DNA of 64,000 nucleotides from Epiperipatus broadwayi (lineage: Eukaryota > Onychophora > Udeonychophora > Euonychophora > Peripatidae): NCBI GenBank assembly GCA_028023455.1, contig JAQFVV010012394.1, positions 20,354,353 through 20,418,352 on the forward strand. The letters are read 5' to 3'. A program made the position numbers and the translations under genes. Numbering within the stretch: position 1 is the stretch's first letter; each line of letters opens with the position of its first letter. Below the pieces are notes generated by a model that made no database searches, had not been told where the DNA came from, and saw only the letters and a list, made by a program, of their open reading frames with translations. Of this stretch, positions 1 to 12,499 are shown one piece after another.

Positions 1-166
1 TACTTTTTAACCAAATTATGATTTATTTTAAACTCTTTTTATTCTATTTATTAAACTGACAGTCATTTTCATTAATTAAAAAATTTTTTTTTCTTTAAAT
101 ATTCTTAACATAAAATATCTCATGTAACACATATATTTATGTAAATGTTACAATATATATATATAT

Positions 167-2317
167 TATAACGATCCGGAGAATATGAGACTTAACATAT
201 CTACGCTACAGGGCACCACTAGGTATTTGAACCTAGAAAATTTATAAAGTAGGCAGATACGTAAGTCAAAAATTTTTTTATTTTATTTTATATATTTTGA
301 TTCCTGTCATTAGCCTATTGTCACTAGCTCAGTGGAATAGCAGAGATTTATATTTTATAATAAATTCTTATCTAAGAACATATAAAAAAGAATAAAATAA
401 GCCACTGCCAGTAATTATACACACAAACATTTATTTACGCATATATATAATATTTAAAATTGTTTTAGTATCAGTTTTACATTTTAAAATTTAACTTACA
501 TTTTTAACTTTGATTTTAAATTTTAATTTACATTTTAATTTTTATAAGTTCACACAGATGGATTTATAAAAGTTTGTTTTATAATGTTGAGTATAGATCA
601 GTTACATAGATTACATGGTTAAAAACATTTTAAACAAAACATAAATGATCAAAATATAAAATCATTGGTGGAATTGCAGAGGATAATTTATAAGAAAGCC
701 AATGGCATTCATCATAAGATGCCGCATTGACACCAATAACTTAAAAGACATCCGAATAAATGCATTTTAGATACTGTAAGGTATCATTATTTACCGAATG
801 TCTATATATTCCGATCAAATATGAAAACCAAAAAACATAATTTACCGATAACGAATCCATGCAAGCGTCTATACCCAACTTAAATTTAATGCATTTTTAT
901 TTAGAGTGTCGAGTATGAATAGACTACATAGATTGAATTTGAAAAGAAAATATTTTATCCCTTATTTAACCTTAGGCCAAAAGTTCGCAGTTAAACCAAC
1001 GTCAATCCATCTGATATATCAATGTGTTCAATGTAATACGAATATGACAGCACAATTATAGGTTAAGAAAATAAATTGCCTCTCATCCATATAGGAATAC
1101 TACATCTATCTGATGAGAAGAGCAATATAAAAAAAACTCCATAGGAAGGAACTGCGGTCTCCGTCTTATAATTCCTTCCATAGGCAAAAAGGAAGTGTGC
1201 GGCGTATAAAGCGATTCTGCCCATAGCGAATCTCATACTACATCTACTAATTACACCAATATATCCAATCCATTGACCTAACTTAACTATGAAACAAATA
1301 ACCTAAGATTACCCTCCCCTAATATAACTTTACAAATCTATATAGCCATTCACGCCAGACTTAAGTTTAACATTTATATAATTTAATTTAACGAAAAACA
1401 GAAATCATAATAAAAACTTAAAAGAACAAAAAAAATAAATGGAAATGATTTTACAAAAGAAATACATCAAATTAAAATTACTTATTAATAAATAAAGTTG
1501 GTCAGATAGGATTCTATTTCAATTATTTTAAATATGGAACAAGTTTTAAAATTAAAGTTCTTATTGTTTAGTATACTGGAGTTTTAGAAATAGATTTAAA
1601 CCTTAGAGTTCATAAAGTTCTTACGGTTTTAACAAGTCCATAGTTTCTAATCTCTTGCAGTTGTTTGCCATTTGGATGCCAGCGTTAATTCCCCCGATGT
1701 CCTGTGGTCCTCAATATAGGAAAAATGATGTCATTTCTTTTTTTTTAACAAAACTAAAGAGATTGAAGAGTGCATCTTTTCAATCCCTTCTCCTTCAACT
1801 CCGCACTAACACATATAGTCACATCTCTTTTCTCAGCTCTTTCTTCACTCACTTTTTTATAATAGCTTTCTGATCCAGTGGACATTACGTCATGATAACG
1901 GTGATAGTCCTTTCGCTGAGGTCCAATTTGAGGGATTTCTTTCATTGGCTATTAGTTTCTATTGTTTTCCTCTCCTATCTGATCTTTGCTTATACATTTA
2001 AATGCCCAAGGGCTAGTTCACTTGGACTAATTAAAATAATCATTTCCATTTTTCAATAACATTAATTAATTTGTTTTCCAAACTTAAATATATTTTTATC
2101 TTTAAATCTTTACTGAAAATTTAGTTTTAAATTACCTTTTTTTAAATAAAGTTTTCGTTTAATAATTTTTTTCATCTGTGCGATTTTATATATATGAGTT
2201 TAAGATAGAATTAATTTTCAATTTTTAATTCTTAAAAAAGAAGTTTTTATTTCGAACTTTTATTTTTTCATATTTAATAATAAAAAAAATAATCTAACGG
2301 CGTATGTGCCCATTACA
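167..2317 (-). mobile_element. Solo LTR, family A (2.15 kb)
   Basis: A single copy of the long terminal repeat that occurs twice at 20844-23016 and 23743-25933. The left edge has TATAACGATCCGGAGAAT and the right edge ends GTGCCCATTACA, close to the TGTAA...TTACA ends of the other copies. It lies directly between two (TA)n tracts, as expected for insertion into (TA)n. No interior or partner LTR is next to it, so it is probably the product of LTR-LTR recombination. Orientation (minus) is inferred from the primer-binding site of the paired copies. It has no gene; the short ORFs inside it are chance frames. It differs from the paired copies at many positions and is therefore probably older. Confidence 0.75.
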
Positions 2318-2909
2318 ATATATATATATAACAGAGTGTCAGCATTTTTATAACTGGTATTCATAACATACTACATCAAACTACAATATTTAAACACTGC
2401 AGTAATATTCTCATTCATGCACACACATGATGTTATGAATATCAGCTGTAAGAGGGCTGGTACTCTGATGCAATTTTAAATTTAGCACCTCATCACTTGA
2501 AGTTAAAATTTAAAGTTCAAACTATATTTACACCTCAATTCATTTAATATCTTCCAATATACACGGAACACTTTACTGTTGCACTTATGTAACAATATCC
2601 AAACTGCTCAAGTAAACAATATATAAGATCGCTATTTACTAGTTTTTACATATTATGGTTGCAAGTGAAGAAGTAATAAATTATGAGCATCTAGTGGTAT
2701 GATACTGCTTAATAATAGGTTGGAATTTAACAACCCAATTCAGTTCATCTTCAAGCACCCCGTTGGAAAATTAATCTGAGCTAACTTTTTTTTTGTTTAC
2801 ATTATTCAGGTAATTCTGGAATCTTTATCTTTGGATCCATTTCTCTGTGCAAGACATTGCTATAATAGTTCATTATATATATATATATATATAATATATA
2901 TATATGAAC

Positions 2910-2966
<57 letters not shown>

Positions 2967-3606
2967 ACCCAGTGTATCCTAGTAAAAAAATGACTGTTTC
3001 TCTCTTCTCTCTCCAAGCTGTTTATAATGCTATCCCTGAATCAATGCATTTTATTTCACAGCAATATAGTTTATCTATTTACCACAAAAATGTCAAGGTG
3101 CTAATGTGTCTGGATTATGGTCTGTGACATGAAAAATTGAGTGTTTCATATCTTAACCCACAACAGAATGCATGCTAATATCAAATTTCATTTTAAATAG
3201 GGCAAAACTGCTGAAATGTTTCAAACTAAGTTTGGCAGTTAAGGTCATGAGTCTAATGCTTCAAGTGGTTCACAAGATTTCATGATAGTAGAAAGATTAC
3301 TAAAGACAATTTACAATGATATGAAGCACATTGTTACATTTCACTTCATAACTCATGATTCATACACACTAGTTTTGGTTAATAATTAAACGATGTTCCT
3401 GCAAAACATATGCACTAATTCAGAGATGGTGTTGTAGGCAGTTTGGAAAGAAAACCATTGGAATACCCTGCATATGTGTATATATAATGAAACTGTTACA
3501 CTATTAATAATAATAAATTATGAAAAAAAGTGTAAATTTACTTTTATAACTGACTTGGAAGATTTAAAATGATAGTCAAATCCCTACCTGGTATGAGAGT
3601 GATGTA
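2318..3606. other. No gene seen; contains a (TA)n microsatellite
   Basis: AT-rich spacer. A (TA)n tract with short interruptions runs from about 2869 to 2961. A reading frame crosses it, but its protein is an isoleucine/tyrosine repeat dictated by the TA run. I see no gene, RNA or transposon end in the remainder. Confidence 0.6.
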
Positions 3607-4072
3607 GTGGAGGAATCATCATCAACCATTATCAATCCACTGCAGGATGAAGGTCTCTCCATGTTCAATCCATCTTCTCTGATTGTTAGCTTCTCTTTTC
3701 CACATCACCCCTGCACACTTTTTTATTTCATCCATCCACCTCACATGTGGTCTCTTTCTGGGTCTTTTACAATCTCTTGGAATCCAGTTTAAGATTTCAA
3801 TTGTCCATCTATTATCATCTCTTCTAGCAATATTTTCAGCCCAATTTCACTTGTCTTTTAATTTTTTCAATGAGGTCAGTACCACCTGTTTGTTCTCTTA
3901 TCCATATATTGCATTTTTGATCACTTCTTATTACTCCCAACATGTATCTATCCATACTTTTTTGAGTGGTCTGAAATCTCTGTATTGCTCTTCTATTAAG
4001 TGTCCAAGTCTCAGATCTATAAGTAAGAACTGGCAAAACATATTTATTAAAGACCTCTGAGTTTAAGATCAA
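3607..4072 (-). mobile_element. RTE-like LINE fragment, C-terminal end
   Basis: The minus strand encodes the C-terminal tail of a non-LTR retrotransposon polyprotein. Recognisable blocks in order are VLPVLTYRSETWTL, then DRYMLG, then NIWIREQTG, and further downstream in other frames a tail resembling RRDDNRW...IPRD and GETFILQWIDNG, which closes many arthropod RTE/jockey-type ORFs. Frameshifts and stops interrupt it. The reverse transcriptase core is absent, so this is a 5'-truncated dead copy. The plus-strand fragment at 15085-16015 carries the same end. Confidence 0.8.
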
Positions 4073-4562
4073 AAAACACCATGGTCTTTCTTCTCAGTTG
4101 TCTGATAAGGCAGAATAAATGTTGGAGTGGAGGAATATCAACTGTTAATATTGGAATTCAAATATTTGATACTTCTAACTCACCTGATGATTAACAGTTG
4201 TTCACAAAATGCATGAATAGTGAGAAAGGAATGGGCTGATTGATAGTTGAGATGAGGTAAAGGAGAAGTGCACTGATAAAAACCAAACAAATTTTTTTTT
4301 TTGCTTTCTATATTGTATACATGCATTAAGACTGATTTTTTTTTCTTCCCGTTTTTATGTTATTAAGAGTGTAATTAAAAAAATATATTTTTTTCCCGTG
4401 AAAAATTAAAAACAAAGATTCAAAAATTGAAGAGTACAAGTTTGGGTAATTCTTACTGGTATTAGATAGACTAAAATTTTGACAACTGACTGCATTGCAA
4501 ATCTAGAACATCCAGTTTATTAAACTCTGTGAGGACTCAGGAGCTCAAAAGTTATAATTTGC
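4073..4562. other. No gene seen
   Basis: AT-rich spacer with poly-T tracts at about 4292-4345; nothing recognised. Confidence 0.5.
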
Positions 4563-4765
4563 CATTCCAGTTCGGCTACTTCCGGTGCTCGAGTTTCTTA
4601 TGAACTTGTGAGAAATAAACCTACTCGATTAAAAAAACAAACACTCAAATGGATCTATTGCTGGGGAATTCATAAGAAATTTGAGCACCAGTAGTATCAG
4701 CACTGGAATTGATCCCAAGACCCATACATAGACTACTATTCTACCATTACATCAAACCACCAAGG
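4563..4765. repeat. Inverted pair of tRNA-derived SINE fragments
   Basis: The left arm (about 4563-4605) and the right arm (about 4667-4715) are inverted copies of one sequence, sharing GGTGCTC followed by a TTTCTTATGAA block. Read on the minus strand, the right copy continues into GGTTTGATGTAATGGTAG and GGGATCAATTCC, which resemble tRNA-like A and B boxes. The same block recurs near 17041, 38960 and 47920, so it is a dispersed SINE family. The pol III origin is inferred from the box-like motifs. Confidence 0.55.
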
Positions 4766-6548
4766 CAAATATTCGATGATATTATATTAATGTTAAAATA
4801 GTTTTTTTTTTTTTTTTTAAATATCTAAATGCAACGAAATTATTTGAATATTGGAATAAATTAGCAAATTTTAAAAAATCTTTTTTAATTATTTGAATAC
4901 TGGAATAAATTAGCATATTTTAAAAAATATTCTTTAATTATTTGAATATTGTAATAATTTAGCATATTTTAAAAAAATCTTTACTGGAATAAATTAGCAT
5001 ATTTTAAAAAATTTACTTAAGTTGAAAAAATGCATACGATTGCCATCTAAATTAAAAATTTTTACTAGATAAAACTCAAGTGTATATACAAATAATTATT
5101 CCATCTAATCTTCATTCATCTAAGAGAAAGATGTCACAAGAGGAATACCATTGGAAATTTATATGAAAGTGCGTAGATAAATTTTGCTTCAGAAAGTTGA
5201 ATCTTCAGGGAGAGAAAAGTGAATTATTCGTAATTAAATTCTTGTAAATTCGATATTGCGTTATCTTATTCGTATTAAACTCAATTAATTTCATAATAAA
5301 TTAAAGATTAAGAATTTCTAATTTTAATTTGAAAAAAAGGCTTATCTTTCTAAACTAATATTGAAATTTTATATTTTTTTGAGTTTAAAATGTCACATAT
5401 AATTAATTTTAAAATATATTTTTAATATTACAAACATTATAAAACGAAATTGGAATAAAATACGATTGATAATAATGCTTTCGGTTGAAATTTTTTTTGA
5501 AGATCTACGTTTATCTTTTTGTGAAAATTACGTTTTTAAATATTATACTAATATTTCAAATCTCCCAGTATTTTATTTTATACTATTCTTTCTAATGTAA
5601 AATTTTTATAATGTATACATTTTTTTACTTTTCAAGTATTTTTTCATTTATGTTTTTATCAATGCATCCCTCATTCATTTTATCTCCGCCATATCGCAAC
5701 CATCTACCCTTTCTCACTAAGCATGCATTGGTGAACAACTTTCACTCTTGAGACCAGTTAGAGGCACCAAACAACTGAATTTCCATGCACTTGTTGATAG
5801 TTTGATATTTTCCATTACACCATTCTCTTACAATATAGGAGATGATTTCCATACACTTCTAATATCTTGCAGAAGAGAGAATAATTACTGCAGTGTGGAC
5901 GATAACCTCTCACTAATGATGTATTTTATGAACAACCTTTCCTTGTCAGATGAGATAGAAGTATATAACATCTGAATATCTCTACTTGTGTCAACAGATC
6001 ACTATTTTTCTATTTTACTACTCACACAAGATAAGGACTGATTTCTATACAGTGTAACACTTTGTGGAAGTATGAATAATTGCTTAAATCCAGAGATAAC
6101 TCCACCACATAGAAGCCATCAAACAGTGTAGAAATTCAGACTATTCTTTCTAATTATACATCCATTTCATTCTTCAAGAGAATTAAAGATGTCAAATATC
6201 TGAATTTTCATGTTAGTGTAGACACATTGAGATTTCTTCATTATACCAATCAATCCCTCACAAGATAGGGGCATTATTACTAAACTAAAAGCTTGTAATT
6301 CTTTACAGCTTTATTGGTATTAGTTGAAAATTAGTCCTCTGGTTGAATTAGTAAAAGCAGCTATATAAACATGAGTATGATTAAACTTAACAGATATCAT
6401 CATTTATAAATAAATAAAAATAAGTGTTTAAAAAAACTAACTATATTTCTTTGATGTTGAATGTTTTTCATCTTGCTGCATTCTTTCAATTAAAAAAAAT
6501 CCCTACGAATTCTATTTCATCCGCATGCTGTCCATAAATTCAATTATC
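4766..6548. other. No gene seen
   Basis: Poly-T run at 4801-4820, then an approximately 50-60 bp imperfect repeat (TTATTTGAATAtTGgAATAAaTTAGCA...) in three or four copies at about 4840-5010. From 5740 to 6290 there are weakly periodic blocks (for example CTCACACAAGAT, CTCACAAGATAG) that might be remnants of a C2H2 zinc-finger array; not convincing enough to call. Confidence 0.4.
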
Positions 6549-6767
6549 TGACAGTTTTACCTGTCTAGCAGTTTTTCTCAGAGCTATAAAAATACACTAA
6601 TTTGCATGCAGTGTATATAATATAATGCAATAAATATTGTTTTCTGTTTAGTAATGGTTTTACTTTAAAAAGGTATATGTAAGATTATTGCATGTTTATG
6701 TAAAAAAACAGTGCAGTGCAATTATTTTATGGCTCTGAAGAAGACTGATAGACTGTCAAAACTGTTA
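6549..6767. repeat. Foldback repeat, about 43-bp arms
   Basis: The left arm (6549-6592) is an imperfect reverse complement of the right arm (about 6726-6767), which contains GGCTCTGAAGAAGACTG and CTGTCAAAACTGTT. The same GGCTCTGAAGAAGACTG core forms the right arm of another foldback at about 26118. The loop is about 130 bp. No ORF. Confidence 0.6.
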
Positions 6768-7359
6768 AAAAACAAATTTAATAAAGCACCATAAAGAGTG
6801 CACAGAAGAAATAAAATTAGTAGAGATTTTTAAATGTATTTCTTTATTAAATATTAGCAATATTATTAAAAAACAAAACAAAAAAAATACGCTATGTGTT
6901 TACAAAATGATATAAAAACATGATTACATAAATCAATAACTATATGTACATTTGATAATTTATAGTGAAACATTGATTCTTTCTGTAATATAAATTTACA
7001 TGAAACCTACTGTTGTTTATGGAATTCTCAAAACTTTGCAGCACCATGTTTGTTGCACATTTGGTTTTTCAAATGTATAATAAAATTTGGAATATGGGTA
7101 TGTAGATATCTATATAATTTTTTTTAGAATTATTTAAATGTAAAGCAGAAGTTTAAAGCCATAGAAAGTATGTAACAGAGAAATAAGTAATAAGTACGGT
7201 CAAAGTAAGATTAAAATGAATTCATTTATTAATCTGTTGAGTTAACTTTCGACACAGCATGTCTGTTTCAAAGCATAATGAGTAGATAATTAGCAAAGAG
7301 TGATAATAATTTCAATTATAAAAGATTAAACTTATCAGTGTGTTAAGACATTTGCATAA
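6768..7359. other. No gene seen
   Basis: AT-rich spacer between a foldback repeat and the 3' end of a LINE; nothing recognised. Confidence 0.5.
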
Positions 7360-7452
7360 TTGCATGTGATGTAATGCACTATGGCTTCTCCATTCTTGGT
7401 GTTGGGGAATCTTTCAATCACTATGCCCAAAGAAACCTGTTAGCTATCCTTA

Positions 7453-7460
7453 CCTTCTCT
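7453..7460. repeat. hAT target-site duplication, left
   Basis: CCTTCTCT lies directly left of the hAT end CAGGCC and is matched by CTTTCTCT at 8994-9001 (7 of 8 bases). Eight bp is the hAT standard. Confidence 0.8.
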
Positions 7461-8993
7461 CAGGCCCAGATCCAATAAGTGCGGGACCCAATTGAATTTT
7501 TTTGTGGGGCCCTCTATATATTAAATATTTAAATAAAATGCAAATTCAATATATATATACACAGTTTGTGCAAAAAAAAAAAACGCATCACTAAAATTTT
7601 AACTATAAACTAATCTTTCAAATATCTTATACAAACGAACTTTTTCTTGGTTCAACAACTTCCGTTGAACATTATTTATTGTTTGCTCAGCAGAAAGTCT
7701 TTTTTGAAGCTCTGTACATTTTAACATAGCTACCAAATGATTTTTTGATTTTTCATGTGTGGCTAATCTATTATATATATTTGGCCAGTTATTAAATCCT
7801 ACAGTGGCTAGTGCAATTGAGACATCCATACTGAATAGCCGACAATAAAAACAAAATATTCTGTCTTCTGATTCAGAATATATTTTCCAAGTACGGCTTA
7901 TTATTTCACCATTCATAAACTCTCTTTTCAGATGCAATTTTGAAAACTGTGTTCCATCCTCTTGGCGCGGAAACTCATTTAAGATAATTTTGTAGGACCT
8001 TTTTTAACTAAATAATCTCTTATTTGTTGAGTAATAATCTTGGGCCAAGAAGCGGGATCATCAGTTACATTCAGTTTTTCCATTTTCATTCCAATATTTG
8101 CTTCTTCCAGTTTCGGTCTGTGTAATTGTGTTTCTTGTTTATTTTTTACCTGTTCTTCTTCATCTTTATCATAATTTTATTCTTCATTTTTGTCATTTTC
8201 TTCTTCACGTTTGTCAGTACTTTCTTCTTCAACTTTGTCATTTTTTTCTTCTTCACCTTTGTCATCATTATCTATTTTTAAAAATTTGTTCAAAGCACCT
8301 CTGAGTTTTTCACTTTCGATTTTCCTTTTTGCACTTAATTTCCTTTTTAGACTACCACTTTTATATTTTCTTCCCACATCTCTTTCTCATTTCAGTGGAT
8401 TCGACATCTAATGATAAAATTAAATCCATTTTTAATCACAAAATATACTTAAATTTTTAATTTTAAATATAATTTCTTGTTAATAAATATTATGTAATAT
8501 AATTAGTACTTACCTTTTTTAACAATTAGTAATTATAGTCACAAAATACGACACTAATAATTAAAACGATTAGAAGAATAGAGAACTGCAAATGCAATAA
8601 ACAATTGACATTTGATAGTAGCCACATCTACTTAATAGCGAGCGCAGCGCAACAATGACTAATGCCAAAAAACGAATGTGAGTGCGCCGAGTAAGACGCA
8701 TATAGAATAGAATAATTGAGAGAGAAGATAGTACTATCTGATTAATTAGACGTTAGTCAAAACGACACTTACGGGTATCCATTTTCTATATTATAATGTA
8801 TATATATATTATAATAAACACAATAATAAATCTCATCCATCAATGCGAACTTAAAATAAATATATTTTTAATTATTTGAATAATTTACAATTTATCCTTT
8901 ATCGTCAAAAGCAATTTGCTTTAAATTTCGAAAAATAACTTTTTGTTAATTTTGGTGGTGATGCGGGGCCCAATCGCCTTAAATCCTGGCCTG
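7461..8993 (-). mobile_element. hAT transposon, ZMYM/TTF type, 1.5 kb
   Basis: The ends are inverted repeats: the left begins CAGGCCCAGATCC and the right ends GGATTT-complement TCCTGGCCTG, with GGGCCC/GGGACCC motifs just inside both. The element is bounded by 8-bp duplications (7453-7460 and 8994-9001) and sits in the 3' UTR of the minus-strand LINE; taking it out rejoins that UTR in line with the copy at 18000-18150. It holds the N-terminal part of a ZMYM-type hAT transposase (7599-8407). The catalytic DDE domain and the C-terminal dimerisation domain are missing, so this is an internal-deletion derivative that cannot move itself. Confidence 0.85.
7599..8407 (-). pseudogene. hAT transposase N-terminal part (TTF/ZMYM-like), broken
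   Basis: The reading starts at an ATG at 8407 (MSNPLK), meets a TGA at 8387-8389, and continues in the same frame as a lysine-rich stretch (GRKYKSGSLKRKLSAKRK), typical of the start of ZMYM1-like hAT proteins. An acidic Glu/Asp/Lys low-complexity tract follows, then a stop near 8177, then a conserved block (DPASWPKII, RDYLVKKGP), a frameshift near 7980, and the TTF-type zinc-finger region at 7937-7599 (NGEIISRTW, then FCFYCRLFS, with HEKSKNH). The family uses this zinc finger for DNA binding. Everything after it, including the catalytic core, is absent. At least two stops and one frameshift make it a pseudogene. Confidence 0.8.
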
Positions 8994-9001
8994 CTTTCTC
9001 T
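8994..9001. repeat. hAT target-site duplication, right
   Basis: CTTTCTCT directly follows the right hAT terminus CCTG at 8993; partner of 7453-7460. Confidence 0.8.
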
Positions 9002-9502
9002 TCTATTCTCCACTCTGTTTTTCTCATATTCTTTTCTATCCTGCTCCATCCCATTTCCACAACATCAACTCTATGTCCTTTATATTTAAATCTCTTTTAT
9101 CTTTTCCTAAACCCAGCATAAAAACCAACAACCCACTTTCTGTATAATCCCTTTTATATTTATTCACCCACAACATTATGTGTACTCTTTCTACATTCAA
9201 TTAACAGATGAGCTAATATTTTCTATGACTTCCTTACATAACTTGCAGACTAAATCACTCAGATTTTTTCATTTATGTTTGTATTCCTTTGTTGCTAATG
9301 GTTCTGTTCAGTGCTATTATCATAAATTAACTTGTACCCAATATTCTGTTTACTTCTATATATATATTTAAACTCTTTTATTCTTCGTACTAGTTCTCCA
9401 TCTTTCCAACTCTCTAATTTTTATCAATGCATCTACTCTTCTATCCCATTTCTTGCAACTATAACACTCAACAATTTTCCTAATACAATCATTCCACCTT
9501 TT

Positions 9503-12391
9503 TTATAAATATACTGTCATAAAGTTTTTATTCAAATCTTCAGCATACCATACTATCTTTCTCACCCATCTTGTAGCTTGTCCTTTATTCATAATACAAT
9601 GAAATAATATTTTGGCTGTTTTCTTATTATTCATAAATTGTAATCTACTGAACACTTTCATTTTGTTTTTGAATCTCTCATATAAAAACTTGAATATCCC
9701 ATTTCTCCTTGAATTGCCTCCTTTGCTGTCCAATTCAAGTCTTATTACTTCAAACAAAGACAAAACTCTCCATACAGTAGTGCCACCAAGAGTTTTGCCT
9801 TTGTTTACAACAATTATGTGCTAGTATAGAGATGGTGATCATGTGATGTTTAGTCTTATTAATTCCCTTTATACTTTTTCTAAGTAATCTAACACTCCTT
9901 TACTAACAAATAATGCATTGTTACCATAAGTTAACCCTGCTACTACCTCTTCTCTTCATACAATTCTAGCTACATCAAATTTATTATATGACAACATGGT
10001 TAATTTATCAGTCCCTTTCTTTTCTTTGCTTTATTTATCAATTTTTTTCTCCCATTCATCCAAGCAATTTTTCTGATTACTTAAGATGATTCCTAAATAG
10101 TTATACCTTATTCACCATCTTTAACATTATATCCCCCAATAAAAATTATCTGTCTTCTCCTTTTCCAGTATTAATCATCATTACTTTTGATTTAACTTCA
10201 CTAAATTTAATCTAATCTCTTTACCCATCCTTGCACACATCTTCAGCATGACTTTCATATCTTTTCTATTTTCTGTGCACAAGAAAAATAGCAGAAAATA
10301 AAAGATCTGATAATATATACACTCCCTTGCTATCCATTAATGGTATCTGCTGTCTCTATTTCTCTCAATATAACAAAAACGAGCCAAGTGACATCTTTGC
10401 TTTAGTCCCACTCCTCATTTAACTCTAACTGATTCTATATTTCCTAATTGATACATATAATAATTATTTTTATACAATCTCTTAATAATATCCACTAAAA
10501 CTCCACTCATTCCCAAATTTGCTAAATGTACTCATCTATTTACTAAACTTACTCATCTATTCCTATTTACTCCATCATATGCCTTCTCTATATTTATAAA
10601 GACCATATATAACTATCTGTACTCCTACTCATATCTATAACCTTTGTGACTACAAATAAATTATCTCCTATATGCCTATCTAATTGAAAATCTCCTTGCA
10701 TTTCCCCCACTATATCAGTTTCTTCCATCCATTTTGTGACCCTTCCAACCACCATATATGCAAAAACTTTTCATAACACTGATGTTACCACTATCAATCT
10801 ATAATTGTTTACCTTTCTATAATCCTCACCCTTTCCTTTAAATAGTAGCCTTACTCTTGTACTTTTCCAACTATCTGGAAATTTTCTCTTCTGTATCATT
10901 TTATTAAAATAGGATAATAGATTTAATTTTGTTCTATTTCCTAATTTCATCACCATTTCTGCTGTCTATTCATCTAAACCTTTTACCTTTCCACTTTTCA
11001 ATTTCTTCCCTGTCTCATTCAATTCATTTTCTGTAAACAATATTTTTATTACAATATGCTTTTATGTTTGTTATCACCCTACCCTTCACATCTAATATCT
11101 TTTTTATATCCATTACAAACTTATTTAAGATTGTCTCTAATTCTTCTCCAAAGCTATACTTTTTTCCCTCATCATTTAATATGTTCCTGTCTCACCTACA
11201 TTCCTTTTTTTAATACATTTTCAAATTTTTTTACTCCCATCTCCTTCACTTTTATTAATATCCTCAATAATTTACTATTTAATTTTATTTTCTCTCTATA
11301 ATTATCTATTTTAGCCAACTTCTTTTTTAAAATAGTTTTCCCATTTAATATTAACTTATTTTTCACTTTCTTTGTTTTTAATAGCACATTTATATTCTCT
11401 GCATATTTTCCCCATATCTTTTACACTTTTATTTAATTATCACTTTTCTGTTACTTTTATTCTTCTGAATATTCTCACATGAAACCTCATCTGCCACTCT
11501 TTTAAACACAGTCCTTATATTCACCCCCCCCACAAACCTTCCATGATTTCTTCTTTTATTTTATATTCTTCTAATTTATTCTTATCATTCATTTTCTATC
11601 TACATCTTTCACTATCCTTTTTATTTTTATTACTATTTCCCAACATATTCTTAACCATTTCTATTATAAAGAAATTATGATCACTATTACATATAATTCT
11701 CCATACTTTACTCATTCCTTTTGTCTATATTAATACAATCTTGTCCCTCATAAATATTTGATAAATTTCCAATACTCAAATTCACTCTTTGACAAAAATT
11801 TTTCAAAAGCTATCCATTTTTGTTATCCATGTCATCAATTTCTTTAATATGCATATTCATATTCCCTATAATAGCCATTATCCCCCCCCCCTTATGAAAC
11901 TCTGTATACCCTTAACTAGATATTCATATATGCTGCTATTCCATTTCATTATAGTTTAACTACTTCCAGTGGCCATGTACACTATAGCCACAATCCATTT
12001 CTTATCTACCTAACCTTATCTCAAACCATAAATATTCTTAACACCCAACCATATTTAAATATTTTTTTGTCATAACTCCTATACTACCATCAATTTTTCT
12101 ATTTCTTTTCTTGTTATATTCTTCCATACTAAATCTTCCAGTATAGGCTCTTCTTATTCTCTTCAATATATTTCCACTACTGCTAATATTTCAAGATCTT
12201 CATTTTTAATGGCTTTGTTTAATTCCACCACTTTTCTGGTTTCCTACTGCTTGCATATTCAAATATACAATTTTAACAATTTCTTCTTTTCTTACTACTC
12301 TTTTATAAATTGTTCTGACTCTTTCTTCTCTATGCATTTGTAATTTAACTTGCTTATCATTTATTTTACAGATCCCATTTCCTTTCCACAT
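9503..12391 (-). pseudogene. LINE polyprotein remnants (endonuclease - RT - C-terminus)
   Basis: Degenerate coding sequence of the LINE described above. Surviving open stretches are 12391-12206 (start of endonuclease), 11387-11196 (lysine-rich linker), 10956-10771 (RT entry, with VNNYR and VVTSVL) and 9763-9503 (C-terminal region before the terminal zinc knuckle). Between them the homologous protein continues with stops and shifts; for example a stretch just after 10771 reads like the RT palm (GEMQGDFQLDRHIGDN). The best-preserved relatives are the plus-strand copies at 39.4-42.7 kb, which share the motif RKIAWMNGRKKLIN. In the intact family the protein nicks target DNA and primes reverse transcription there. 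Confidence 0.75.
9748..9851. repeat. ~100-bp mini-insert with 10-bp target duplication
   Basis: It contains AACTCTCCATACAGTAGTGCC and ends TGATCATGTGATGTTT. AGTCTTATTA occurs on both sides (9738-9747 and 9852-9861), and removing insert plus one repeat restores the LINE reading frame (…IRLELDS). A second copy with its own duplication lies at about 40275-40373, and related sequence forms the foldback at 14579-15050. Variable 10-13 bp duplications suggest retrotransposition (SINE-like) rather than a cut-and-paste element. Class uncertain. Confidence 0.75.
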
Positions 12392-12499
12392 CTACTTTTA
12401 TATCTAAATCAACTACTCTTTGTTTATTTATTTTTACATGTAATAGCTAACTGTGAAGCACTGCCTATGTTGTCAAATTAAATAACCAATGACTATCAA

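Larger units (their letters stand above)
7360..12420 (-). mobile_element. CR1/jockey-like LINE, near full length, decayed
   Basis: A minus-strand non-LTR retrotransposon. Going 5' to 3' on the minus strand I see: a probable start of the AP-endonuclease domain (KIVYLNMQAVGNQ, about 12290-12220); the endonuclease block IIGNMNMHIKEID near 11830-11880, matching the GDFN-type motif; an RT segment near 10771-10956 (FPDSWK...KGKGEDYRKVNNYR); and the C-terminal region near 9503-9763 (GRLQF-type, ATRWVRKIV). The 3' UTR (about 9000-9120 and 7360-7460) is shared with the fragments at 18000, 41200 and 42650. Many stops and frameshifts make it non-functional. It is split by a hAT element (7461-8993) and a mini-repeat (9748-9851), both with target duplications. 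Confidence 0.8.

Noticed and set aside
2831-3127. 98-codon plus-strand frame
   Set aside because: Generated by a (TA)n tract; Ile/Tyr repeat with no domain.
5740-6290. Possible C2H2 zinc-finger array remnant (minus strand)
   Set aside because: A stretch resembling NSDLLTQ-type finger sequence is present, but the Cys pairs and linkers are not, and periodicity is weak.
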